NCBI RefSeq assembly: GCF_001889605.1
Contig: NZ_CP018171.1
Location: 3,184,501 to 3,248,500, forward strand
Length of the DNA stretch: 64,000 bases
Reading direction: 5' to 3'
Origin: Aquibium oceanicum
GTDB lineage: Bacteria; Pseudomonadota; Alphaproteobacteria; Rhizobiales; Rhizobiaceae
Positions within the stretch are counted from its first letter, which is position 1. Each line of letters opens with the position of its first letter. The notes beneath the pieces are model-generated. The model had not been told where the DNA came from. It made no database searches and worked only from the letters and a program-made list of their open reading frames with translations. The translations under genes and the position numbers were made by a program. Of this stretch, positions 24,612 through 32,985 are shown one piece after another.

Positions 24612-27173
24612 TCAGCTGCGCGGCTTCAGGTTCTCCGGATCGTAGAGCGGCTTGTACCCCACGGCGGCCACTTCCACCGGATAGGTCTCGCCAAAATACT
24701 CGACCTCCAGCTTGCGCCCTTCCTGGCACCAGGCCCAGGGCAGGTAGGCGAGCGCGATGTTCTTGCCGAGTGTCGGCCCGTAGGCGACCGAGGTCGTGAA
24801 GGAACGGCGGCCGAGTTCGTCGACCAGCGTCTCGCCCGTTTCCGGGTCCAGCACCGGCATGACGCCGACCGGATAGCGCGCCACGCCCTTCGAATCGCGG
24901 TTCTCGGTCATCACAAGCGTGCACAGCATCGCCGGCTGATGCTCGCGGGCGCGGTATTCCAGGTGCTTCGCCTTGCCGCGGAAATCCGCCTCCTTCACCT
25001 TCGGGCGCGCCAGGTCGGCTTCCAGAAGGTTGTACTCGGTCAGAAGGTCGGCGTTCTGCAGGCGCAGGCTCTTTTCCATGCGCCGCGAGTTGGCATAGGT
25101 CTCGACGCCGAAGGCCATTACGCCGGTCGAGCGCAGCGCGTCCCACACCGCCAGCCCGTCCTCGTAGGCCATGTGCAACTCCCAGCCCTGTTCGCCGACA
25201 TAGGAGATGCGGAAAGCGGTCACGTCCTTCCCGGCGATGCGGATCGGCTTGATCGCGGCGAAGGGGAAATTCTCCTGCGACAGCGCCTCGGGCTCTTCCA
25301 CGACCTGTTGCAGCGTAGCCCGCGCGTTCGGACCCCAAATTCCGATCGTCACATACTTCTCGCTAACGTCGGTGATCGTGACATCGAAGCCTTTGTCCTC
25401 TGCGACGCGGCGCATGTAGTGGAAGTCGCGCGGACCCGCGTCCGCGCCGTCGACCACGCGGCAGCGATCGGCCATGCGGATCACCGTCAGGTCGGCGCGC
25501 ACCATGCCCTCGTCGTCGAGGAAGTGGGTGTAGATGCCCTTGCCGATGTTGGCGTCACCGCCGATCCTGGCCGCGCAAAGCCACTCCATCAGCGCCACGT
25601 GGTCCGGACCTTCCACGTCGTACATCGCGAAGTGCGACAGGTTCACGATGCCGACGTTCTCGGTCATCTCCAGATGCTCGGCATTGGAAACGCGCCAGAA
25701 GTGTCGGTTGTCCCACTCGTTCTCGCGCACCGGAACGCGGTTGCCATATTTCTCGAGCAGGTGCTCGTTGGCGGCGTAGCCGTGCGCCCGCTCCCATCCG
25801 CCGAGTTCCATGAAATGCCCGCCGAGTTCCTTCTCGCGCTCCCAGAAGGGCGAGCGGCGCACGTCGCGCCCCTTGGAGAAGGGTTCGCGCGGGTGGACGG
25901 CGGGATTGTAGACCTTCATCGCCGTCTCGGTGCAGCGGTCCCAGATGAACTGCTCCTTCATCTGGTGCGGATAGAAGCGCGCATAGTCGATCTGGTGGTG
26001 GTCGATCTCGGTGCGGCCGTCCGTCATCCAGTCGGCGATCAGCTTGCCCACCGCCGGACCGTCCTTGACCCAGACGGCAACCGCGTACCACAACCCCCTC
26101 GCCTTCTGGCTCTCGCCCGCCGACGGTCCGCCGTCGGTCGTCACCTGCAGCAGTCCGTTGAAGGAATGGCTCTCGTTGTAGCCGAGTTCGCCCAGGATCG
26201 GCGTCAGTTCCATGGCCCGCTCCAGCGGCTCCATGATCTGCTCCATGTCGAGGTCGCGCTGCGACGGCGACAGGCGGGACTCGTGCTTCTCCAGAATGTC
26301 GCGCGGGTGGCAGAGCCGCGGATTGGTCTCCTCGTAGTAGCCCCACTCGATCTGCCCTCCCTCGGCGGTCTTCGGGTCGCCGGTGTCGCGCATGTAGGCC
26401 GAGTTGCCCTGGTCGCGCAGCAGCGGCCAGCCGATCTCCTTGCCGGTGCCCGCGAACTCCGTATAGGGCCCGAAGAAGGTCAGCGGGTGGTCGATCGGCA
26501 TCACCGGCAGGTCCTCGCCCGCCATTTCCGCGATCAGCCGTCCCCAGATGCCCGCGCAGACCACGACGTGGTCGGCCTCGATCGTGCCCCGGTCGGTGAC
26601 GACGCCCTTGATCCGGCCGTTCTCGATGACCAGCGACTTCGCCGGCGTGTTGGCGAAGGCCCTCAGCTTACCCGAAGCCTCGGCCTGGTCCACGAGCTTG
26701 CCCGCCACCGTCTGCGAGCGCGGGATGACGAGGCCGGCATCGGGGTCCCACAGGCCCCCCTGCACCATGGATTGCTCGATGAGCGGGAATTTTTCCTTGA
26801 TCTCCGCCGGCCCGATCAGTCGGGCGCGCGTGCCGAAAGCCTTGGCGGAGGCGACCTTGCGCTTGATCTCGTCCATGCGCGCATCGTCGCCGACACGCGC
26901 CACCTCCAGCCCGCCGACGCGGGCGTAGTGGCCCATCTTCTCGTAGAAATCGATCGAGTAGAGCGTCGTCCAGCACGACAGGAAATCGTGGCTCGTCGTG
27001 TAGCAGAAGTCGGACGCATGCGCCGTCGAGCCGATGTCGGTCGGGATCGATGACTTGTCGATGCCCACGATGTCGTCCCAGCCGCGCTCGATCAGATGGT
27101 GTGCCACCGACGCGCCCACGATCCCGCCCAGCCCGATGATGACGACCTTCGCCCTTGCCGGAAATCCTGCCAT
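24612..27173 (-). CDS. DMGDH-like FAD oxidoreductase with GcvT-fold domain, copy 1
   Basis: The product is 853 aa. The N-terminal FAD domain begins KVVIIGLGGIVGASVAHHL. In DMGDH the His for covalent FAD lies in TWHAAG; here the equivalent segment is STAHASD, so the His is kept in an altered setting. The mid region has YAVAVWVKDGPAVGKLIADW, and the C-terminal GcvT-like folate domain (about 480-850) has ENVGIVNLSHFAMYDVEGPD and RISYVGEQGWELHM. The family oxidises N-methyl groups (dimethylglycine, sarcosine) and passes the carbon to THF. It is about 35 residues longer than copies 2 and 3 and diverges in sequence, so its substrate may differ. A TCGCAAA motif lies about 70 bases upstream. Confidence 0.9.
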   Translation of the reverse strand: MAGFPARAKVVIIGLGGIVGASVAHHLIERGWDDIVGIDKSSIPTDIGSTAHASDFCYTTSHDFLSCWTTLYSIDFYEKMGHYARVGGLEVARVGDDARMDEIKRKVASAKAFGTRARLIGPAEIKEKFPLIEQSMVQGGLWDPDAGLVIPRSQTVAGKLVDQAEASGKLRAFANTPAKSLVIENGRIKGVVTDRGTIEADHVVVCAGIWGRLIAEMAGEDLPVMPIDHPLTFFGPYTEFAGTGKEIGWPLLRDQGNSAYMRDTGDPKTAEGGQIEWGYYEETNPRLCHPRDILEKHESRLSPSQRDLDMEQIMEPLERAMELTPILGELGYNESHSFNGLLQVTTDGGPSAGESQKARGLWYAVAVWVKDGPAVGKLIADWMTDGRTEIDHHQIDYARFYPHQMKEQFIWDRCTETAMKVYNPAVHPREPFSKGRDVRRSPFWEREKELGGHFMELGGWERAHGYAANEHLLEKYGNRVPVRENEWDNRHFWRVSNAEHLEMTENVGIVNLSHFAMYDVEGPDHVALMEWLCAARIGGDANIGKGIYTHFLDDEGMVRADLTVIRMADRCRVVDGADAGPRDFHYMRRVAEDKGFDVTITDVSEKYVTIGIWGPNARATLQQVVEEPEALSQENFPFAAIKPIRIAGKDVTAFRISYVGEQGWELHMAYEDGLAVWDALRSTGVMAFGVETYANSRRMEKSLRLQNADLLTEYNLLEADLARPKVKEADFRGKAKHLEYRAREHQPAMLCTLVMTENRDSKGVARYPVGVMPVLDPETGETLVDELGRRSFTTSVAYGPTLGKNIALAYLPWAWCQEGRKLEVEYFGETYPVEVAAVGYKPLYDPENLKPRS

Positions 27174-27240
27174 TGTCCGCCACTCCCGATGTCTTTCGGG
27201 CGCGGACTATAGGGCGGCTCGGCGTCGGTGTTGCAGCCTG

Positions 27241-27249
27241 TTTGCGACA
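27241..27249 (-). promoter_or_regulatory. TGTCGCAAA motif upstream of the DMGDH-like gene
   Basis: On the minus strand TGTCGCAAAC lies about 70 bases upstream of the DMGDH-like start and shares its core with the repeats at 9289-9375. It could be a half-site for the GbdR-like regulator. A single 9-base match is weak evidence alone. Confidence 0.35.
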
Positions 27250-27396
27250 TCGTCGACGAGCCCCGCGACCCCCGACGCTCATACCGGAGCGACGGATCGA
27301 GGAAGTCGGGCGGCGGGGGCGATGGGCGTTAATCTTAACATCAAGTTAAGATCACGCCTTAACCGATTCTGCGGCCGATCATGTTATGAGCAAGAC

Positions 27397-28569
27397 ATGA
27401 ATTACATGGCCGCCGCCCAATCGAAAGCGTCCCACCCGCACGATCGTCCCGGGAGTGACAGTCTATCGGCAGCATCCGTCCCGTCCGCTTGGCGCGTTGA
27501 CCTTCGCTCGGAGTACGATTTCCTCCAGCCGGAGTATGCCGAGCTCTTTGCCGCATCGGATGCCACCGCCTTCCAGCATCCGGTCTGGCTCCATCACATC
27601 TATACATCGCTCGCGCCCGCCCGCCGGGCGCGGATGGCGGTGGTCACCATCCGCGACGCCGCCGACCGCCTCGTCGGCCTGGTGCCGCTCATCCTGCGCA
27701 CGAAGACGGGCGTACGGCTGCTGGAAACCACCGATCTCGGCGTCTCCGACTATGCCTGCCCGGTCCTGCATCGCGACGTCGCGGCGGAACTCCTCGCAAC
27801 GCCCGGGCTTCGCGAACGAATCGCTTCCATTCTTCCGCCCCACGACATCATGCGCATCCGCCCGATCCGCAGTGAACACGCCGATGTCTGGCAGGCGCTC
27901 CTGGGTGGCAAGCCGGAATTCCTCGGCTTCTCCGCGCACGCGACCGAACTCGGCGACGATCACGCCCGCTGGCGCGCCGAAAAGGCGGTGAAATCCCTGC
28001 GGGGACGCCTTTCGCGCGCCGAAAAGCAGATCGCCAAGCAGGGCGGCGCGACGCTGCACAGGCTGCAAACCGAAAGCGACATCCGCGCTGCTCTCGCCGC
28101 GATCCAGTCCCTTCGTGCCGGCCGCTTCGATGGCGATCCGATCCAGGAAGATCTCGTCCGCGACTTCTATGCCGAAGCCGCGCTTGCCGGCGCAAACGAA
28201 GGCTTCGCCGGCCTCTACCGGCTCGACATCGACGACGCGCCCGCGGGCTACGTCTTCGGCCTCTGCTGGCGTGGGGTCTACCACTACCTGCTGATCGGCT
28301 GCGACTACCAGACGTACTCGCGCTGCTCGCCGGGGCTGGTGCTCTACGACCGCATCATCGGCGACTTGATCGATCGCGGCGACCGCGTGTTCGACTTCAC
28401 CATCGGCGACGAGCCCTTCAAGGCGGATTTCGGCACCGAGGCAACGCCGATGTTCGGCCTCTTCGAGACGCCGACCTGGCTCGGTCGCCTCGCCCGAACC
28501 GCCTTCGAAGCGCGGGAGCGGCGCAAGCGCGCACGCGATTCCGAGGACGGAGCGGCGGGCGGAAAATAA
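27397..28569 (+). CDS. CelD/FemAB-like GNAT acyltransferase (Acetyltransf_6 type)
   Basis: The product is 390 aa. It starts at MNYMAAAQSK; the codons before it read through the divergent DMGDH-like gene. The CelD/BioF2-like acyltransferase domain covers roughly 190-350, with AEKAVKSLRGRLSRAEKQI, AIQSLRAGRFDGDP and a C-terminal YDRIIGDLIDRGDRVFDFTIG followed by DEPFKADFGTE. Such proteins act in exopolysaccharide or glycolipid decoration. It overlaps the PIG-L gene (TAATG), so the two are one operon. The acyl group and acceptor are unknown. Confidence 0.82.
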   Translation: MNYMAAAQSKASHPHDRPGSDSLSAASVPSAWRVDLRSEYDFLQPEYAELFAASDATAFQHPVWLHHIYTSLAPARRARMAVVTIRDAADRLVGLVPLILRTKTGVRLLETTDLGVSDYACPVLHRDVAAELLATPGLRERIASILPPHDIMRIRPIRSEHADVWQALLGGKPEFLGFSAHATELGDDHARWRAEKAVKSLRGRLSRAEKQIAKQGGATLHRLQTESDIRAALAAIQSLRAGRFDGDPIQEDLVRDFYAEAALAGANEGFAGLYRLDIDDAPAGYVFGLCWRGVYHYLLIGCDYQTYSRCSPGLVLYDRIIGDLIDRGDRVFDFTIGDEPFKADFGTEATPMFGLFETPTWLGRLARTAFEARERRKRARDSEDGAAGGK

Positions 28570-29489
28570 TGCAGCTGTCGGGGGGACACATGGCTGACGT
28601 CAGCAAGATGCCTTTTCTGGAGAACTCGATGATCGTGGCGGCGCATGCCGACGACGAAATCCTCTGGTTCAACTCGATCGCCGCCGATGTCGACCAGGTG
28701 ATCGTCGTCTATTGCGACTTCTGGGCCCATCCGGACCTCGGGTCCGCCCGCGCCGCCTCCTTCGCCGAATATCCGCGCGACAACGTCGAGTGCCTGAAGA
28801 TCGACGAATCGGGCGCCGCCGGCTGCGCCAACTGGGCATCGCCGCAGTTGACGAACTACGGCATGGCCCTCGGCGTCGAAGCCAACCGGCGCGCGATCAT
28901 GCGTCTGGCCAAGAAGTCGCTCTCGATGGTCGCCGCCTATGATCGAAACAGGATCGCGGGCGAGAGCGTCCTGTCGGCCTATCGCCGGAACTTCGACGCC
29001 ATCTGCGACGCCCTGCGGCCGAAACTCCGTGCCGACATGAACGTCTTCACCCACAATCCATGGGGCGAGTACGGTCACGAGGAACACATCCAGGTCTTCC
29101 GCGCGCTCGAAAAGCTGCGCGACGAGATCGGCTTCCGCCTCTGGATTTCCAACTACTGCACTGACCGGGCGATGCCGCTGGCGCAGCGCTATTTCCGCTC
29201 CGAGCCGGCCGACTACGTCCGCCTGCCCTGCAACAAGGCCTTCGCCGAACAGGTCGCCTCCGTCTACAAGAAGCACGGCTGCTGGACCTGGGCCGACGAC
29301 TGGGTCTGGTTCGACGACGAATGCTTCATGGAAGCCCCGCGCGAACACTCCCGGGACGAGCCGCACCGCCACCTCTTCCCGCTGAACTTCTTCTCGATCG
29401 GCGATTTCCCGCAGCGCAAGGGATGGCTGCCCCTCGCGATGACCGCCACCGCCGCCTCGGTCGCTCTCGCGGCCACCATCGCGGACTGA
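28569..29489 (+). CDS. PIG-L family deacetylase
   Basis: The product is 306 aa. The zinc motif AHADDEI is at residues 25-31 and the third metal ligand is in NPWGEYGHEEH. The PIG-L/LmbE family removes N-acetyl groups from sugars such as GlcNAc conjugates. The C-terminus has a hydrophobic stretch (LPLAMTATAASVALAATIA), perhaps a membrane tail. Its ATG overlaps the stop of the acyltransferase gene. Together the pair could remodel an amino-sugar on a surface glycan; the operon at 31-38.8 kb is a candidate partner. Confidence 0.88.
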   Translation: MQLSGGHMADVSKMPFLENSMIVAAHADDEILWFNSIAADVDQVIVVYCDFWAHPDLGSARAASFAEYPRDNVECLKIDESGAAGCANWASPQLTNYGMALGVEANRRAIMRLAKKSLSMVAAYDRNRIAGESVLSAYRRNFDAICDALRPKLRADMNVFTHNPWGEYGHEEHIQVFRALEKLRDEIGFRLWISNYCTDRAMPLAQRYFRSEPADYVRLPCNKAFAEQVASVYKKHGCWTWADDWVWFDDECFMEAPREHSRDEPHRHLFPLNFFSIGDFPQRKGWLPLAMTATAASVALAATIAD

Positions 29490-29491
29490 GG

Positions 29492-29677
29492 ATGCGGGAC
29501 GACGAAAAGCGCGCGGCTGGAAAACCGCAGCGCTCGTTCGAGGATTCGAGTGGTGCATATCTGACGCTTGGTACCGACTTGGAAGTCCGCAATGGGCTGG
29601 GGAGCAGAATGGCGACTTTCGGAGAGCTGTTTGCGAAAGCGGATCTTCAACTGCTTGCTAAGTGGGACAAACGTTGA
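29492..29677 (+). CDS. Possible small protein, unknown
   Basis: A 61-aa frame starts two bases after the PIG-L stop (MRDDEKRAAGKPQRSFED to the end LLAKWDKR). It is hydrophilic with no recognised family. Composition falls toward that of the AT-rich TIR gene. It could be a remnant or spurious. I see nothing else in 29678-29785. Confidence 0.25.
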   Translation: MRDDEKRAAGKPQRSFEDSSGAYLTLGTDLEVRNGLGSRMATFGELFAKADLQLLAKWDKR

Positions 29678-29785
29678 CCCAAAATAACCACCCGCATTAT
29701 ACTTCTACGTGGAGTTCATGATCGCGTTCCCCTTTCCGTTTGGATCCGGTAGAGAATTACGTCCCTTCAATATCGCGGGTATGCA

Positions 29786-30820
29786 GTGCCAAAAAAACGT
29801 TCTTCACCGCTGATTTTCCTAAGTCACTCAGTTGCCGATATTCGACTGGTTGAAGCTTTCGAAACATTACTTGCCAAAGCGCTGAACATAACCTCCGAGA
29901 GTATCTTCTGCTCCAGCCTAGAGGGTCAGGGTGCAACGAAGGGAACGAATTTTGTCGACGCAATCAAAGACAAGGCTGTTGAGGCCAAGGCGATCGTTGC
30001 ACTAATATCGCCGGCTTATATGGAAAGCCCTTTTTGTCTTGCCGAGTTGGGTGCATCTTGGGTTTTGAATACTCACCGCTTCCCTATCGTCGTTCCACCG
30101 AACACGTTTGAGGTCATGCAGGCCACTCTTCTAGGAGTGGTTGGAGTGAGGATTGATCAAGCAGAAGCTCTTTCGCAACTCTTAGAAGATATCGGTGAGG
30201 CGTTGTCACTGCCGGCTCCAAAGGCCGGTGTGCGAGCGCGAGCGATGCGTGATTTCAGCAAGGCGTGGCCTGAACTGGAGGATAGTTTAGGAAAAGCCAA
30301 GCGCGTTGATGCTTCTACCCACGATAAGGCACTCGCCGACCTCAAGACATCGCGGGAAGCGTGGGAGGCTAGTGAGCAAGAGCTAGAAGTGGCTAAGGCT
30401 CATATAGAGGCGCTCAAAAATACCAAGGACGCAACGCAGGTCGCAGAAGTCAGTAAAGCGTTCGAGGATACAGATTGGGAAACTGAATTGGATAGCGCTA
30501 TTAGCGAAATTTCTGGCCTAGCGTCCGAAGTGGGTGGCGGACAAGTCTTGCGGCACATGATCTTGGAACTTCTCGGGAAGCCATCCCATCCTGATCTCAA
30601 TGACGAATATATCGGACGAGCTATCGAGATTGACGTTTTTGATCCCGACTCCAAGACTTGGAACCATCTTTCGGACGAGATGAAGGCCCTTTCGAAAGCG
30701 ATGGAAAAGGTGCAGGCCGTTTTCGACGAATACGAGGACATGGCATCAGAACTAAAGCGCCAAGGCAAGCGCAATAAAGCCGACGACATCCGGTTCTGGG
30801 AACAACAGCTGAGACTGTAG
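29786..30820 (+). CDS. TIR-domain protein with coiled-coil C-terminus
   Basis: The product is 344 aa from a GTG start. A TIR domain (residues 8-130) shows LIFLSHSVADIRLVEAFE, EGQGATKGTNFVDAIKD and ALISPAYMESPFCLAELGASW; Glu87 matches the position of the NADase glutamate. Residues about 175-240 are heptad-like (EASEQELEVAKAHIEALKN), and the end (about 295-340) is another charged helical stretch. No membrane helix is seen. Bacterial TIR proteins often cleave NAD in anti-phage defence. No partner gene is adjacent; the AT-rich composition suggests horizontal transfer. The ribosome site is weak, so the start is uncertain. Confidence 0.88.
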   Translation: MPKKRSSPLIFLSHSVADIRLVEAFETLLAKALNITSESIFCSSLEGQGATKGTNFVDAIKDKAVEAKAIVALISPAYMESPFCLAELGASWVLNTHRFPIVVPPNTFEVMQATLLGVVGVRIDQAEALSQLLEDIGEALSLPAPKAGVRARAMRDFSKAWPELEDSLGKAKRVDASTHDKALADLKTSREAWEASEQELEVAKAHIEALKNTKDATQVAEVSKAFEDTDWETELDSAISEISGLASEVGGGQVLRHMILELLGKPSHPDLNDEYIGRAIEIDVFDPDSKTWNHLSDEMKALSKAMEKVQAVFDEYEDMASELKRQGKRNKADDIRFWEQQLRL

Positions 30821-30991
30821 GCTTGCCTTCTAATCAGGGGCTCATAAACCCAGTTCGATCGGGTCTTAATCTTCTGGCCTGACACGGCCGCTTCGGTAAA
30901 ACAGAAGCGCTACGGTTTCGAACGCGATAAGGTCGCCTCCTGCCGTCCCCCTCGGGTACCAGGCGTCCGATCCGCACCACCAGGCAGCGAC

Positions 30992-31762
30992 TCAGGCGAA
31001 GGCCCAGACGTCCTCGGAATAGATGCCGATCTGGTATCCCGCCGTCGTCAGCTTGACGAGCACCCGCCCGACATCTTCGGGCCGCAGCGATCCCAGTTCC
31101 ACCTTGATCATGCCGGGGCGGTAGCGGTCGAGATCGAGCTGGTCGAACACGATCCAGTCCGCCCCCTCGCAATCGACGAGGAAGGCGTCGATGTAGTCGA
31201 TGCCGTTGCGGTCGAGCACGTCCTGCAGCGTGTCGGACGCCACTTCGATGTCCTTGAGATAGGGCGTGTAGGCCTGGAAATGCGTGTCCAGTTCGCCCCA
31301 GGCGCCGACGCCAGACATCAGGTTCGTGTCCGTCGTGGTGGAGCAGCCGATGAATTCCATCGGCAGCTTGCCCGATTCCAGCGCGGCGGAATCGAAAGTC
31401 TTGACCGAGATCGTCCCCTTCGCCCGCGTCACCGCGACCGGCTCGATGACGAAGCGGTCTTTGTCGGGATAGTTCTTGCGCAGCCGCGATTGATTGTAGG
31501 GGATCGGCTCCACCAGCACCGCGCGCGATCCGGGGATGCGCTTCAGCCAGGGCGTCACGTCGTCGTAGAGTTCCCCGTCGCAGGCGCCGACATTGACCAT
31601 CTGGAAGGGACGGCCCTTGCCGAAGCGCGCCTTGAAGGCGGCGTGCGCGAGGAACTTGGTGCCCTGCAGCGAGGGTCCCCGGCGCAGGATGGAGGCCGGC
31701 AGGCCGAGCGACGCCGCCAGGCGCGCCGTATGCCGGAGGGAATTGCGGATGGCGTCGTTCAT
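30992..31762 (-). CDS. FkbM-family methyltransferase
   Basis: The product is 256 aa. The SAM-binding motif is MVNVGACDGELYDDV. LVEPIPYNQSRLRKNYP and the late motif DAFLVDCEGADWIVFDQLDLD are FkbM hallmarks. FkbM proteins O-methylate sugars of glycans or antibiotics. The ATG at 31762 overlaps the stop of the membrane-protein gene (ATGA), so it is the last gene of the seven-gene operon. Expected role: methylation of the glycan made by the operon. Confidence 0.88.
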   Translation of the reverse strand: MNDAIRNSLRHTARLAASLGLPASILRRGPSLQGTKFLAHAAFKARFGKGRPFQMVNVGACDGELYDDVTPWLKRIPGSRAVLVEPIPYNQSRLRKNYPDKDRFVIEPVAVTRAKGTISVKTFDSAALESGKLPMEFIGCSTTTDTNLMSGVGAWGELDTHFQAYTPYLKDIEVASDTLQDVLDRNGIDYIDAFLVDCEGADWIVFDQLDLDRYRPGMIKVELGSLRPEDVGRVLVKLTTAGYQIGIYSEDVWAFA

Positions 31763-32958
31763 GCGGAAAGCCTTCCCGTTGCTGTGTCGAAACGCGGCTT
31801 CCATCGTGTCAGCACAATGAACAGCATTCCGGCGATGAACACGAAATAGAACCGGTCGTCCGGCAGCGGGAAGCTGGCGAACTTGCCGAGCGTCCCGATG
31901 GCGAAGGCGAACATCAGCGCGTTGGCGCGGCCGTCGCCCATCTTGCCGGCGCGCTGGAGCAGCGCCCAGGCGGCGATGAGGACCACGTAGAGCCCGGGCC
32001 AGTCATTGTCGATGAACGCTACCATCAGGCCCCGCACATAGCCGTGCGCCATGGCGAACAGCGAGAAGTCGGGCGAGAAGTTGATCATCGAATGCTGGAT
32101 CTGGACGCATGAGAAGTAGAAGTGCGGCCACCATCCCGGATGCCCGGACAATTTCTCGATCGCCACGCAGGAAACGAAGGACACCGCGAACGTGACCGCG
32201 ATCGGCAGCTTGCGCCAGCCGAAGACCAGCGCCGTCAGGAGAAGCGCGAAAACGAAGATGATGTTGTCGGGCCGCACCAGCACGGAGGCGAACAGGAGCA
32301 CGCACGCCGCGATGTCCTTGCCTTTCATCAGCCAGTAGACCGCCACGAGCGACAGGACTGCCAGCAGCATGTCCGGCGTGACGGCCGTCGTCATGTGCGT
32401 CAGGTCGGCGAGCATGAGAGCCGGGATGAGCAGGAACGAGGCCTGGAGCGCCTTTTCCTCGCGAAGCCAGAAGAGGGCCAGCAAACCGATGCCGAGCAGC
32501 GGCAGCACGTTGAGCAGGACCGACGCATGTGTGAGCCCGAAGACCGGCTCGAGCAGGCGCAGCGCCTGGACATAGGCGATCTTCACCCGGAACATCGAAA
32601 GCTGCGATTCGAAGTCGGCCGGGTTCTCCCACTGGTGCACGTTGTAGGGATTGCCGTACTGGAGATTGTAGAGCTGCCCTTCGCGGGCGCCCTTGCTGAT
32701 CTCGGCCCAGGTCTCCCTGTGCAGGTCGACGGGATCTTCGTAGCGGTTCTCGAGCGCCGAGCCGATATAGGCCAGCATGTCCCAGTTGTAGTCCGGGCGC
32801 ACCCAGGAATAGACCGCGATCAGCACGACCGTCGCGACGAGAAAGACTGCGCCCAGCCGCTCGATCAGCGTCTTGTTCGATGCCGCCTCGACCGCCCTGT
32901 CGGCCACCTGCGTGCTCAAGGCCCAGTCGATGGCCGTCGTCCGTTCCGCTGCGCTCAT
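31759..32958 (-). CDS. Polytopic membrane protein, GT-C-like
   Basis: The product is 399 aa with about nine to ten membrane helices (AVFLVATVVLIAVYSWV; VLLNVLPLLGIGLLALFWL; CVLLFASVLVRPDNIIFVF; others). Between helices 1 and 2 lies a periplasmic loop with RPDYNWDMLAYIGSALEN; the acidic residues there resemble the first loop of GT-C glycosyltransferases that use lipid-phosphate sugars. I do not recognise a named family. In the operon it is the best candidate for the final sugar transferase. It is followed without gap by FkbM and preceded 27 bases away by the aminotransferase. Confidence 0.65.
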   Translation of the reverse strand: MSAAERTTAIDWALSTQVADRAVEAASNKTLIERLGAVFLVATVVLIAVYSWVRPDYNWDMLAYIGSALENRYEDPVDLHRETWAEISKGAREGQLYNLQYGNPYNVHQWENPADFESQLSMFRVKIAYVQALRLLEPVFGLTHASVLLNVLPLLGIGLLALFWLREEKALQASFLLIPALMLADLTHMTTAVTPDMLLAVLSLVAVYWLMKGKDIAACVLLFASVLVRPDNIIFVFALLLTALVFGWRKLPIAVTFAVSFVSCVAIEKLSGHPGWWPHFYFSCVQIQHSMINFSPDFSLFAMAHGYVRGLMVAFIDNDWPGLYVVLIAAWALLQRAGKMGDGRANALMFAFAIGTLGKFASFPLPDDRFYFVFIAGMLFIVLTRWKPRFDTATGRLSA

Positions 32959-32985
32959 TGACGCTCTCCGTTCCCCGTTATCCGC

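Noticed and set aside
29321-29491. Upstream in-frame extension of the 61-aa frame after the PIG-L gene
   Set aside because: It lies inside the PIG-L coding sequence in another frame and is very proline/arginine-rich.
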